From: an uncultured Prevotellaceae bacterium
GTDB lineage: Bacteria > Bacteroidota > Bacteroidia > Bacteroidales > Bacteroidaceae
Assembly (NCBI GenBank): GCA_902782305.1
Contig: CACZMV010000007.1
Span: 84,611 to 148,610, forward strand
Length of the DNA stretch: 64,000 nt
Direction of reading: 5' to 3'
Shown here in pieces: positions 49,646 to 57,435 of the stretch (position 1 is its first letter; each line of letters begins with the position of its first letter). Below the pieces are notes generated by a model that saw only the letters and a list, made by a program, of their open reading frames with translations, was not told the origin of the DNA and ran no database searches. The position numbers and the translations under genes are program-made.

Positions 49646-51061
49646 TTATTTCCTTTGATTCATGGGCCAGTTCACGAGATACAATTGCTCGGTGGCTCGT
49701 GTGAAGGCTGTGTAGAGCCAGTGGATATAGTCGGCAGACAACATGTCGTCGGTCATGTATCCCTGATCTACATAGATGTGTGCCCATTGTCCACCCTGTG
49801 CCTTATGACACGTGGCTGCATAGCCGAACTTTATCTGCAGGGCATTGTAATACTTATCCTCGCGCAACTTCTTCAGACGGTCAGGCTTGCGGGTGATGTA
49901 GGCATAGTCGGCCATCACCTGATTGTAAAGCTCCGTTTGTTGGTCGCGGGTGAGGGCAGGGGCCTCCGAGGTCAGCGTGTCCAGCAAAACGGTAGCCGTC
50001 AGTTCATAGTCGTCATAATCGGGGAAGATCATGGTAACCTCCGCAAACCGGAAGCCATACAGTTCCTCCACACGACGCACCCGACGAACCACCGCGCGGT
50101 CGCCATTAGCCAGGAAGGCGGGAGCTGTCTCCTCTTCGCCATGCGTCCAGTAATAGTTGTTCTTCACAATCATCAGCAGGTCGCCCGAACAGAGCTCGTC
50201 CTCACGTCCCAGCACCATATTGCGAATGCCTTGGTTGTAGATGTTCGCCCGTTTGTTGGAGCGGGTGATGACCATCGTCTCGTCCATGCCCGCACGACTG
50301 TAGCTCGTGGCCAATTGCTCAATCAGCTCATCGCCAGGAACCACGTGGATATCGCTGAAACCCTCAAATCTCACCTTGGGCAACTGGCATGTGCCATCAA
50401 ACATCAGACTTCTCACTTCGGTAGCATTCCACAGGATACCCGACTCCTGACTCTGGCGCAACACCTCGTTCAGGTTGCACTCGTGGACATGCAGTCCGTA
50501 GCTACGCATCACCTCCGTCTGCAAGGCTGGACTCTCCGTCTCGCCCACAGGAGGCAACTGGGCACTGTCGCCAATGAACATCATCCGACAATTACGCCCG
50601 TTATACACATACTGGATAAGGTCGTCCAACAGCTGTCCGTTGGCAAAGGGCGTATCGCTATAGCTGGAGGCATTGGCCACCATCGAAGCCTCGTCTATTA
50701 TAAATAAGGTGTCTTGCTGATTGTTGTAGTCAAGTCCGAAAGCACCCTCCAACGATTTCTGACGATAGATGCGCCGATGGATGGTCGAGGCGGCATAGTC
50801 GGCATAAAGCGAGAACACCTTGGCAGCACGCCCCGTAGGTGCCAACAGCACTATCTTCTGCTGCATCGACAGCAGCCCCTTCACGATGGCAGCAGCCAGC
50901 GTGGTCTTGCCCGTACCAGCAGAGCCTCGCAGTATCATCAGCGCCTGCTCATGACGGTCGGTCATGAACTGTGTGAACACCTCGATAGCCTGTTCCTGCT
51001 CCGTGGTCGGCGTGAAGCCGAAAGCATTCCTGATGCGATATTTCAGTTCGTCAGTAATCAT
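49646..51061 (-). CDS. RecD-like ATP-dependent DNA helicase
   Basis: 471 residues of superfamily 1. Walker A ILRGSAGTGKTTLA; Walker B FIIDEASMV; motif III MMFIGDSAQLPPVG; later NEVLRQ, and the UvrD_C_2 end YAATCHKAQGGQW with YTAFTRATEQLYLV. It resembles the helicase half of exonuclease V alpha without the N-terminal RecB-binding region, as in RecD2-like or stand-alone proteins. No RecB or RecC gene is near. Ends one base from the convergent esterase gene, with no terminator visible. A -7-like TATTTTTG (51077-51070) lies close to the ATG. Confidence 0.9.
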   Translation of the reverse strand: MITDELKYRIRNAFGFTPTTEQEQAIEVFTQFMTDRHEQALMILRGSAGTGKTTLAAAIVKGLLSMQQKIVLLAPTGRAAKVFSLYADYAASTIHRRIYRQKSLEGAFGLDYNNQQDTLFIIDEASMVANASSYSDTPFANGQLLDDLIQYVYNGRNCRMMFIGDSAQLPPVGETESPALQTEVMRSYGLHVHECNLNEVLRQSQESGILWNATEVRSLMFDGTCQLPKVRFEGFSDIHVVPGDELIEQLATSYSRAGMDETMVITRSNKRANIYNQGIRNMVLGREDELCSGDLLMIVKNNYYWTHGEEETAPAFLANGDRAVVRRVRRVEELYGFRFAEVTMIFPDYDDYELTATVLLDTLTSEAPALTRDQQTELYNQVMADYAYITRKPDRLKKLREDKYYNALQIKFGYAATCHKAQGGQWAHIYVDQGYMTDDMLSADYIHWLYTAFTRATEQLYLVNWPMNQRK

Positions 51062-51139
51062 TGCGGCTACAAAAATAAATAATATTTATGAAATATGGAT
51101 AGAAGAATATAGATTATTTTTATTAATTTTGCAGCCGTA

Positions 51140-51226
51140 ATGACAAGTAATAGTAAGACAAATATAATTCTCGCGGTGGTAGCGCTGGCACTGGCTGTGC
51201 TCTGCGTCCTGAGCATTGTGGGGTAA
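51140..51226 (+). CDS. 28-residue single-pass membrane peptide
   Basis: ATG 51140 to TAA 51226 codes MTSNSKTN followed by a 20-residue hydrophobic helix rich in Ala, Val and Leu, ending SIVG. It lies nine bases after a -7-like TAATTTTG (51124-51131) and 25 bases before the DUF3822 gene, in the same direction. The short polar N-terminus and clean membrane helix look like a real small protein, not chance. I recall similar short frames at this position in relatives, but could not check. Confidence 0.55.
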   Translation: MTSNSKTNIILAVVALALAVLCVLSIVG

Positions 51227-51251
51227 ACGATAAAGAAATAAGGTAAAGTAC

Positions 51252-52052
51252 ATGAGTGACATCGCAACCAACTCAACACGAAGACTGGTGATCAGAATCA
51301 GCAGGAATAGTCTGTCGTTCTCGACGACGGATGGGGCGCAGGTAATCTATGAACCCTATGCCTTGAAAAGTAGTATATCGATGGCTGCCAATCTGCGTGA
51401 GGCATTGCGCACCGTGCCCATGCTGAGCGAAAGGTATGGCAGGGTGCTGGTCATGGTCGATTCGCCCGTGCTACAGGTGCCTGCCGATGAGTTCAAGGAG
51501 GATTTGGCAGAGACCTACTATAACCACAGCTTTACCAGCCAGCAGCAACAGAAGGTGCTGTACACCGTATTGCCAGAGATGAAATGCGTAGCCGTGTTTG
51601 CCCTGCACAAGGACTTGTTTACCGTGATTACCGATGCTTGGGATAGCGTGCGCATTGTACCTGCCTTGACCTCCGTCTGGAACCATCTGAACCAGCGCAG
51701 CTATACGGGGGCACACTGCAAGTTGTATAGCTATTTCCACGAACATCAGCTGGAGGTGTTCAGCTTTGCCCAGAACCGTTTCAAGTTCTGCAATTCCTTC
51801 ACGGTCACTACCCCTGAGGATGCCATCTACTACATCCTGGCATCCTGGAAGCAACTGGGATTGGTTCCTGAACACGATGAATTGTTCCTGGTAGGTGATG
51901 TCCTGGAGCGCGACCATACGAAGGAAGAACTGGAGAAGTATATCAAGCGCGTGTTCGTGGTCAACCCCATTGGCGAGTTCAATCGGGCAAGCGTAGCCCA
52001 GATACCGGGCATTCCCTACGACTTGATGGCTTTATATGTTAAGGGACTGTAA
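51252..52052 (+). CDS. DUF3822 protein
   Basis: 266 residues. Two halves resembling an actin/ASKHA-like fold: RLVIRISRNSLSFSTTD at the start and LYSYFHEHQLEVFSFAQNRFKFCNSF in the second half, as in the DUF3822 family found next to rsmD in Bacteroidetes. No reaction is assigned. The gene is followed after 38 bases of GTGAA repeat by rsmD; the pair is conserved in the phylum by my recollection. Confidence 0.85.
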   Translation: MSDIATNSTRRLVIRISRNSLSFSTTDGAQVIYEPYALKSSISMAANLREALRTVPMLSERYGRVLVMVDSPVLQVPADEFKEDLAETYYNHSFTSQQQQKVLYTVLPEMKCVAVFALHKDLFTVITDAWDSVRIVPALTSVWNHLNQRSYTGAHCKLYSYFHEHQLEVFSFAQNRFKFCNSFTVTTPEDAIYYILASWKQLGLVPEHDELFLVGDVLERDHTKEELEKYIKRVFVVNPIGEFNRASVAQIPGIPYDLMALYVKGL

Positions 52053-52090
52053 CGCTTCGCTAGTGAACAGTGAAAAGTGCATAGTGAAAA
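52053..52090. repeat. GTGAA repeat between DUF3822 and rsmD
   Basis: The spacer from the DUF3822 stop to the rsmD ATG consists of CGCTTCGCTAGTGAACAG (part of the 20-bp copy shared with 1332-1351), then GTGAAAA, GTGCATA and GTGAAAA-type units. Confidence 0.8.
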
Positions 52091-52630
52091 ATGAGGATTA
52101 TCACAGGCATATATAAAGGAAGGCATTTCGACATTCCGCGCACGTTCAAGGCAAGACCAACCACGGACTTTGCCAAGGAGAACATCTTCAACGTGCTGAC
52201 GGGCTATATCGACTTCGAGGGCGCTACCGCCTTAGACCTCTTCTCGGGTACGGGCAGCATCTCGCTGGAACTCTTGTCCAGAGGCTGCAAGCAGGTGGTG
52301 AGCGTGGAACTGGACCGTGACCATCACCGCTTTATCCAAGAGTGTGTCAAAAAGCTAGCAGCTAGTAATAGCAATATCATCCCCCTCCGCGCCGATGTCT
52401 TCCGCTTCCTGAAGTCCTGCAAACAGCAGTACGACTTCATCTTTGCCGACCCCCCATACGCCCTGAAAGAATTGCCCCAAATTCCCGACCTTATCTTCGA
52501 GAAGCAGTTGCTAACCCCAGAGGGAATCTTTGTTTTTGAGCACGGCAAAGACTACGATTTCTCCAACCATCCTCATTTTCTGGAGCATCGCAGCTATGGC
52601 AGCGTAAACTTCTCGCTGTTTAGAGCATAG
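52091..52630 (+). CDS. rsmD: 16S rRNA (guanine-966 N2) methyltransferase
   Basis: 179 residues. N-terminal IITGIYKGRHFDIP, RPTTDFAKENIFNVL, the SAM-binding ALDLFSGTGSISLELLSRG, VSVELDRDHHRF and the catalytic FIFADPPYAL (DPPY). It modifies G966 of 16S rRNA in the 30S subunit. The ATG lies at the end of a GTGAA repeat that fills the spacer. Confidence 0.95.
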   Translation: MRIITGIYKGRHFDIPRTFKARPTTDFAKENIFNVLTGYIDFEGATALDLFSGTGSISLELLSRGCKQVVSVELDRDHHRFIQECVKKLAASNSNIIPLRADVFRFLKSCKQQYDFIFADPPYALKELPQIPDLIFEKQLLTPEGIFVFEHGKDYDFSNHPHFLEHRSYGSVNFSLFRA

Positions 52631-52813
52631 CCTTATACTCTTGTCACACCGTCCCACTCGTTGGTTGGACGATAGCAGAAGTTATGGAACATATTCTTCA
52701 TATAGTTATATATCAGCACACACATGGCTGTTGAAACGGAATATTTCTGGATAGCTTTATCATTATTAAACTATGCCTTGCAAGGAGGAATTCGACTGAA
52801 AGTCAATAAATCA
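52631..52813. other. Spacer with weak coding-like stretches
   Basis: No gene is confidently called. Plus strand 52724-52816 has a 30-codon frame from ATG (MAVETEYFWIALSLLNYAL) preceded by no clear ribosome site. On the opposite strand about 45 codons ending near 52640 also look coding-like (KNMFHNFCYRPTNEWDGV) but lack a clear beginning. Only one of these, if either, can be a relic. Confidence 0.25.
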
Positions 52814-52863
52814 TAAATCCCAAGCCGAAATGATGTCGGTTTGGGATTTATTGCGTATCTTTG
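52814..52863 (+). promoter_or_regulatory. Strong hairpin with a -7 box directly after it
   Basis: TAAATCCCAA (52814-52823) pairs with TTGGGATTTA (52841-52850), extended inward by one wobble pair and CCGA/TCGG: a 15-bp stem, 7-base loop. TTGCG and TATCTTTG (52856-52863) follow, a perfect -7 box. A TTTG at -33 spacing is absent. The next gene starts 250 bases later. Confidence 0.5.
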
Positions 52864-52900
52864 CAAAGTAAAAGCAAAGTTTAAGTATGTATACTCAGTA

Positions 52901-52980
52901 GATGTTCGGTACTTGTCCGGTATATGTTCGGTGTTAGACCGAACAAGTAGCGAGTATATAGCGAACAAGTAGCGGACAAG
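52901..52980. repeat. Inverted array of 22-bp repeat units
   Basis: GTTCGGT recurs at 52904 and 52926 (22 bases apart) on the left; GAACAAGTAGCG recurs at 52941 and 52963 (22 apart) on the right, in the opposite orientation. TGTTCGGT and ACCGAACA (52925-52945) form the centre, loop of five. ACTTGTCCG and CGGACAAG bound the whole. The unit on the right strand reads ACTTGTTCGCTATATACTCG. Confidence 0.7.
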
Positions 52981-53030
52981 GATAGGAGGAACATCGGAGC
53001 AAGAGAGGGACTAAGGTTTGGGAAGAGTGG

Positions 53031-53084
53031 AGGTTGATATCTCACGGATATGTCATAAGGTTGATATCTCACGGATATGTCATA
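53031..53084. repeat. Two perfect tandem copies of a 27-bp repeat
   Basis: The unit (AGGTTGATATCTCACGG, then ATATGTCATA) occurs at 53031-53057 and 53058-53084 without differences. 27 bp is nine codons, and the reverse frame would read YDISVRYQP twice, but no gene uses it. Confidence 0.85.
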
Positions 53085-53114
53085 AATATGAATTAAAGAT
53101 AGGAGATAAGAACG

Positions 53115-53855
53115 ATGAAGAAGAAAGACAGCGCAGGGTTGGGAATGACGATACCCAAGAGAATGCGTATTGCAGGAATGACTTTTTACCTGCGTAACGG
53201 CCAATTGATAGGACGAGAGTCTTCCACACACGAGAAGCGCAGCAACACGCTGCCACAGTTCATTCAGCGGCAGAAGATGCGGCACACGACGGCGCTGTGG
53301 AAGATGCTGCGGTTCTGCGACGTGATGTTCACTGAGCGGCGGACGGCCTATCAGAATTTCGCGTCGCTGGCGAATCAGTTGCCTGCGGTGTTTGTGGCTA
53401 AGAGGCAGATGGATCAGTCGTCGTTTCTGATGCCCGGCATTCCAATGAGCGACGGAATACTGCCGATGGTGAAGCAGGACTTGGGTGAAGTAAATGGTGT
53501 GCCTGCGCTGCTGACCGACCTGAAGGAAGGTGACCGGACGCACAATGCGAAATTGCGACTTTATACGGCCGTGCAGACTCTTGAATATGAGATGCCACGT
53601 GTACGGTTCAGCATGCGCGAGGTGTCGTGGCGGGATATGACCGTGGTGGATGGTCGCCTAGCACTCGTTGGCGAGGAGTTTGCCGATGAGATGAAGGGTT
53701 GGGCATTGGTTAAGGTGGTTGACGACCGCTGTTCGCCGCAAACCATCGTCACCCGCTGCACGTTGTACCAACAGTACACCACCGAAGAAGCATTGAAGAA
53801 GGCTGCAAATAGTTATGGCGGACTCACCGGGACTCCGTACCTGTCGCCACGATGA
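53115..53855 (+). CDS. Hypothetical basic protein, apparently C-terminally truncated
   Basis: 246 residues with a rare clear Shine-Dalgarno (AGGAG at 53101-53105). No signal peptide. The N-terminal part (IPKRMRIAGMTFYLRNGQLIGRESSTHEKRSNTLPQFIQRQKMRHTTALWKML, with SNTLPQFIQRQKMRHT as core) loosely recalls the layout of DUF6266-type proteins, but I do not recognise the family securely. The TGA at 53853-53855 is followed in the same frame by 32 more coding-like codons (WYPTVKIELPKNWDT to LLYFP) up to TAA at 53952-53954. So a premature stop has probably removed the last part, or the protein is read through. Confidence 0.55.
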   Translation: MKKKDSAGLGMTIPKRMRIAGMTFYLRNGQLIGRESSTHEKRSNTLPQFIQRQKMRHTTALWKMLRFCDVMFTERRTAYQNFASLANQLPAVFVAKRQMDQSSFLMPGIPMSDGILPMVKQDLGEVNGVPALLTDLKEGDRTHNAKLRLYTAVQTLEYEMPRVRFSMREVSWRDMTVVDGRLALVGEEFADEMKGWALVKVVDDRCSPQTIVTRCTLYQQYTTEEALKKAANSYGGLTGTPYLSPR

Positions 53856-54119
53856 TGGTATCCAACGGTAAAGATTGAGTTGCCGAAGAACTGGGATACC
53901 CTCATGGCCGAGTGCGGTTATCGTCCGCTCAGTGAATTGTTGTATTTTCCGTAATTCTGGTAATTCTTTCCAAGATTTTGGTAGTGCCACCTTGGCGAAA
54001 TCATCGTAACTTTGCCGACGAATTAATAATCGTCGACGAGAACAGGCGGCGCCTCGGCAATTTGAGCGAGCTCAATTGCACTCGGCTTGCACTGTCCTTG
54101 CAGCGGATTTCAAAACGTA

Positions 54120-54704
54120 ATGAAGATGAAGCAAATTATGATGTTACTGGCAGCAGTGCTGCTGACGTGCTGCTCTTCAGACAGCGAAGTGAATGCACAA
54201 AACAATACTGCAATGACTGAGAAATTGTATATTACCATCGACGGACAGGCACAGGCTGTGACACTCGTCGACAATCAAGCAACAAAGACGCTTGTTGAGA
54301 AATTGCAGCAGGCTCCCGTCACCGTGACGCTGAGCAGCAGTGGAGGCTTTGAGATTTGGGGAGCGCTAGGCTTCTCGCTGCCCACAAGCAACGAGCAGAT
54401 CAACGCGCAGCCGGGCGATGTGATTCTCTACAACGGCTCAAACATCTGTATCTTCTACGGCACGAACTCGTGGAGCTACACCCGTTTGGGCAAGATTGAC
54501 GGCCTGTCGGAAAGTCAGCTTCGCACGTTCCTCAAAGCTGGCGAGAGCAATATCAGCGTTACGCTGTCGCTCAGCAATATAACTAGCATCAGCAGCGTTC
54601 GCTCTGACAAGGAAAGTGGTGCTTACTATTCGCTGAACGGTCAAAGAGTAGAAAATCCAAGGAAAGGTTTATTCATTAAAAACGGAAAGAAGATAGTATT
54701 ATGA
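54120..54704 (+). CDS. Cyclophilin-like domain lipoprotein
   Basis: 194 residues; the start at 54120 gives a lipoprotein signal (MKMKQIMMLLAAVLLTCC). The core (about 35-150: LYITIDGQAQAVTLVDNQATKTLVEKL, GFEIWGALGFSLPTSNEQINAQPGDVILYNGSNICIFYG, by piece GDVILYNGSNICIFYG) matches the cyclophilin-like family PF18050. The C-terminus YYSLNGQRVENPRKGLFIKN is the tail seen on many secreted Prevotella proteins. Overlaps the hydrolase gene by four bases. A peptidyl-prolyl isomerase activity is not implied; the family is often found with reductases and hydrolases. Confidence 0.78.
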   Translation: MKMKQIMMLLAAVLLTCCSSDSEVNAQNNTAMTEKLYITIDGQAQAVTLVDNQATKTLVEKLQQAPVTVTLSSSGGFEIWGALGFSLPTSNEQINAQPGDVILYNGSNICIFYGTNSWSYTRLGKIDGLSESQLRTFLKAGESNISVTLSLSNITSISSVRSDKESGAYYSLNGQRVENPRKGLFIKNGKKIVL

Positions 54705-55837
54705 AAAAGGTATTTGCCGCAGTGCTGATGGGCATAACGCTCACGGCTTGCACGAACAAACAAACTACAAACGAAGATATGAATACGACATTACAACTGA
54801 CTCAGGAGTGGGACAAGGTGTTCCCCAAGAGCGACAAGGTGACTCACGAGAAGGTGACGTTCAAGAACCGCTTCGGCATCGAACTCGCAGCCGATTTGTA
54901 TAAGCCGATTAATGCCGATGGCAAACTGCCGGCCATCGCTTGCAGCGGTCCCTTCGGCGCCGTGAAGGAACAGTCGAGCGGTCTCTACGCGCAGACGCTG
55001 GCCGAGCACGGATTCCTGACCATCGCCTTCGACCCCAGCTACACAGGCGAGTCGGGTGGCGAACCTCGCTATGTATCCTCGCCTGACATCAACACGGAGG
55101 ATTTCTCTGCAGCGATTGATTACCTCATGACGCGCGACGATGTGAACCCTGACCGCGTGGGGATTCTCGGCGTGTGTGGATGGGGAGGCATAGCCCTCAA
55201 CGCAGCGGCGCTCGATCCGCGTATCAAAGCCACCGTGGCAACGACGATGTACGACATGAGCCGCGTGTCGCAGAACGGCTACAACGACGAGGGTGACAGC
55301 AAAGAGGCGCGTGACGAGATGCGCAAAGCCCTGGCCGAGCAGCGCCTGAAGGACTACCGGGGCGGTTCCTACGAGCGTGCAGGCGGCGTGGTGGAAGATA
55401 CGACCAACATGCCGTGGTTCGTTCAGCAGTACCATGCCTACTACAAGACGCCACGCGGCTACCACGAGCGCAGCCTCAATTCCAACGAGGGCTGGAACAA
55501 GACGTCCGTCCTGTCGTGGCTCAATGCCGGTTTCCTCAAGTTCACCAACGAGATTGACAATGCCGTCATGATTCTTCACGGCGAGAAGGCCCACAGCCGC
55601 TATTTCGGCATCACTGCCTACGAAAACATGACCGGTGCGAAGGTCGATTTGCAGGGGCAGGACGCGAACCTGCAGCCGCTGAACAAGCCTCTCGCTGAGC
55701 CGTTCGTCGTCACTCGCGGAAACAAGCAACTCTACATCGTCCCCGGTGCCACCCACTGCGACCTCTACGACGGCGGCGAGAAAAGCTATATTCCTTTCGA
55801 CAAACTGGAGGAGTTCTATAAGGCAAATCTGAAATAA
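54701..55837 (+). CDS. Alpha/beta-hydrolase lipoprotein with Cys at the nucleophile elbow
   Basis: 378 residues. Lipoprotein signal MKKVFAAVLMGITLTAC (Cys at 17). YcjY/dienelactone-hydrolase-like fold: GIELAADLYKP, AIACSGPFGAVKEQSSG, TIAFDPSYTGESGGEPR, the elbow GILGVCGWGGIALNAAA with Cys159 where most members have Ser, and the late GATHCDLYDGG with the catalytic His. A Cys nucleophile is known in dienelactone hydrolases and is common in this subgroup. Substrate unknown. Lies between the cyclophilin-like lipoprotein (ATGA overlap) and the AraC gene (TAATG), one operon. Confidence 0.83.
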   Translation: MKKVFAAVLMGITLTACTNKQTTNEDMNTTLQLTQEWDKVFPKSDKVTHEKVTFKNRFGIELAADLYKPINADGKLPAIACSGPFGAVKEQSSGLYAQTLAEHGFLTIAFDPSYTGESGGEPRYVSSPDINTEDFSAAIDYLMTRDDVNPDRVGILGVCGWGGIALNAAALDPRIKATVATTMYDMSRVSQNGYNDEGDSKEARDEMRKALAEQRLKDYRGGSYERAGGVVEDTTNMPWFVQQYHAYYKTPRGYHERSLNSNEGWNKTSVLSWLNAGFLKFTNEIDNAVMILHGEKAHSRYFGITAYENMTGAKVDLQGQDANLQPLNKPLAEPFVVTRGNKQLYIVPGATHCDLYDGGEKSYIPFDKLEEFYKANLK

Positions 55838-56244
55838 TGGCAGAAAGAATCATCCAGATAGACAGCGTTGATGCGTACAACAAACTGTACGGATGGGAGA
55901 CGCTGCATCCGCTGGTGACGGTGGTGAACCACGCCAATCCGATGGCCAGAGACCTAAACCACTCGCGGCTGAACTACGGTCTGCCCACTGTGGCTTACTT
56001 CGCCGACAAGGCCTGCCTCTCGCCCAACTACTTTGGCGACTTGATTAGCAAGGAGAGCGGCACCACCGCCCAGCGTCACATTCAGGATGCCGTCATTGAG
56101 CGTTCGAAGCAGCTCCTCATCGAGACCCGCCTGCCCGTCAGCGAAATCGCCTGTCAACTCGGCTTCGAATACCCGCAACACTTCTCGCGCTTGTTTAAGT
56201 CGCGCACCGGTATGACACCAAATGAGTATAGATTAACAGCATAA
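55837..56244 (+). CDS. AraC-family regulator lacking its sensor domain
   Basis: 135 residues. The C-terminal AraC DNA-binding domain is complete (about 45-133): LPTVAYFADKACLSPNYFGDLI as first HTH, then LPVSEIACQLGFEYPQHFSRLFKSRTGMTPNEYR as the second, with the PxxFxRxF pattern. The first 35 residues (IQIDSVDAYNKLYGWETLHPLVTVV) match the very start of full-length AraC proteins of this group, which have about 290 residues. The cupin-like sensor between the two, about 160 residues, is missing without a frame break. It may bind DNA constitutively or be inactive. Confidence 0.78.
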   Translation: MAERIIQIDSVDAYNKLYGWETLHPLVTVVNHANPMARDLNHSRLNYGLPTVAYFADKACLSPNYFGDLISKESGTTAQRHIQDAVIERSKQLLIETRLPVSEIACQLGFEYPQHFSRLFKSRTGMTPNEYRLTA

Positions 56245-56301
56245 AGACAATTGTTCTGATGATGGTACTCGATGTGGTGATGGGTAATTTAAGAAAATAT
56301 T

Positions 56302-57405
56302 ATGGATAGAAGTCAAGAAATCATTCGTACCAGTTGGATTGGCATCGCCGCCAATGTGCTGTTGGCAGGTTTCAAGGCCGCAGTAGGTATTCTGGCCAGC
56401 AGTGTGGCCATCGTGATGGATGCCGTGAATAACCTGAGCGATGCGCTGTCGAGCGTTATCACCATCGTAGGCACGAAACTCTCGCAGCGCCCAGCCGATA
56501 GGAAGCATCCTTTCGGCTTCGGACGTATCGAGTATTTCAGCGCCATCATCATCGCCGTCATTGTGTTGTCGGCGGGTATCACCTCGCTCATCGAGTCGGT
56601 GAAGAAAATCTTCGACCCTACGGAGCCTTCGTACACCACGACAACGCTGGTGGTTATCGTGGTAGCCATTGTGGTGAAACTGATCCTTGGCCAGTATGTG
56701 AAGAAAAAGGGCGAGCAATTGAAGAGCGACGCCCTGATTGCCTCCGGCTCTGATGCGCTGTTTGATGCCGTTATCACACTGGCCACGCTCATTTCTGCAG
56801 GTGTTATGCTGCTATGGGGTGTATCGCTTGATGGTATCTTGGGCGCTCTGATTTCACTCGTCATCATCAAGGCTGGTATCGAGATGCTGGCCTCGCCCGT
56901 CAACGAGTTATTAGGCACGAGTATCTCGGCTGAACTCACCAAACAGATTCAGAAAGAGGTCTTAGATTTTGAGGGCGTACATGGTGTCTTCGACCTGATA
57001 CTGCACAACTACGGTCCTGACGTGAAGATTGGTTCGCTGCACATCAACGTCTCTGACACGATGTCGGCATACGACATTCACGGTCTGACGCGACGCATTT
57101 CCACGCAGATGTACGAACGTCACGGCATCATCATGACCGTTGGCGTCTATGCTGTGGCTACAGGCGATAACCGCCGTGCTGAGTTGCAGTCGAAGGTGAT
57201 GCAGACCCTTGCCGCTCACAAGGATATCGTGCAGGTTCACGGCTTCTACTATTCAGAGAAGAACAACTACCTCTCCGTCGATGTCGTGCCTGATATCTCC
57301 GTTCACGACGATAATGCCTTTGTCAATCAGCTTACAATTGAGATTCAATCGTTAGTTCCAGAAACGCAGATAGTCGTCGTAGTGGATCATAACTATAGCG
57401 AATAA
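56302..57405 (+). CDS. Cation diffusion facilitator (CDF) transporter
   Basis: 367 residues. Six transmembrane segments in about the first 210 residues, with metal-site motifs DAVNNLSDALSS in TM2 and SGSDALFDAVITL in TM5, and HPFGFGRIEYFSA after TM2. A C-terminal cytoplasmic domain (about 215-300, LDFEGVHGVFDLILHNYGP, with LHINVSDTMSAYDIH) carries the metal-sensing fold, and an extra 70-residue tail follows. Exports Zn2+, Mn2+ or Fe2+ in exchange for protons; the metal is not decided by sequence. Confidence 0.9.
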   Translation: MDRSQEIIRTSWIGIAANVLLAGFKAAVGILASSVAIVMDAVNNLSDALSSVITIVGTKLSQRPADRKHPFGFGRIEYFSAIIIAVIVLSAGITSLIESVKKIFDPTEPSYTTTTLVVIVVAIVVKLILGQYVKKKGEQLKSDALIASGSDALFDAVITLATLISAGVMLLWGVSLDGILGALISLVIIKAGIEMLASPVNELLGTSISAELTKQIQKEVLDFEGVHGVFDLILHNYGPDVKIGSLHINVSDTMSAYDIHGLTRRISTQMYERHGIIMTVGVYAVATGDNRRAELQSKVMQTLAAHKDIVQVHGFYYSEKNNYLSVDVVPDISVHDDNAFVNQLTIEIQSLVPETQIVVVVDHNYSE

Positions 57406-57435
57406 ATGATGCTGATACCTGCGTTATGAGGCTGT

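Noticed and set aside
49655-50707. 350-codon open frame antisense to the RecD-like gene
   Set aside because: No domain or signal; opposite strand encodes complete helicase motifs.
53853-53855. TGA as a selenocysteine codon
   Set aside because: No selenocysteine-insertion hairpin or family with a redox Cys at this position was seen; a nonsense change is simpler.
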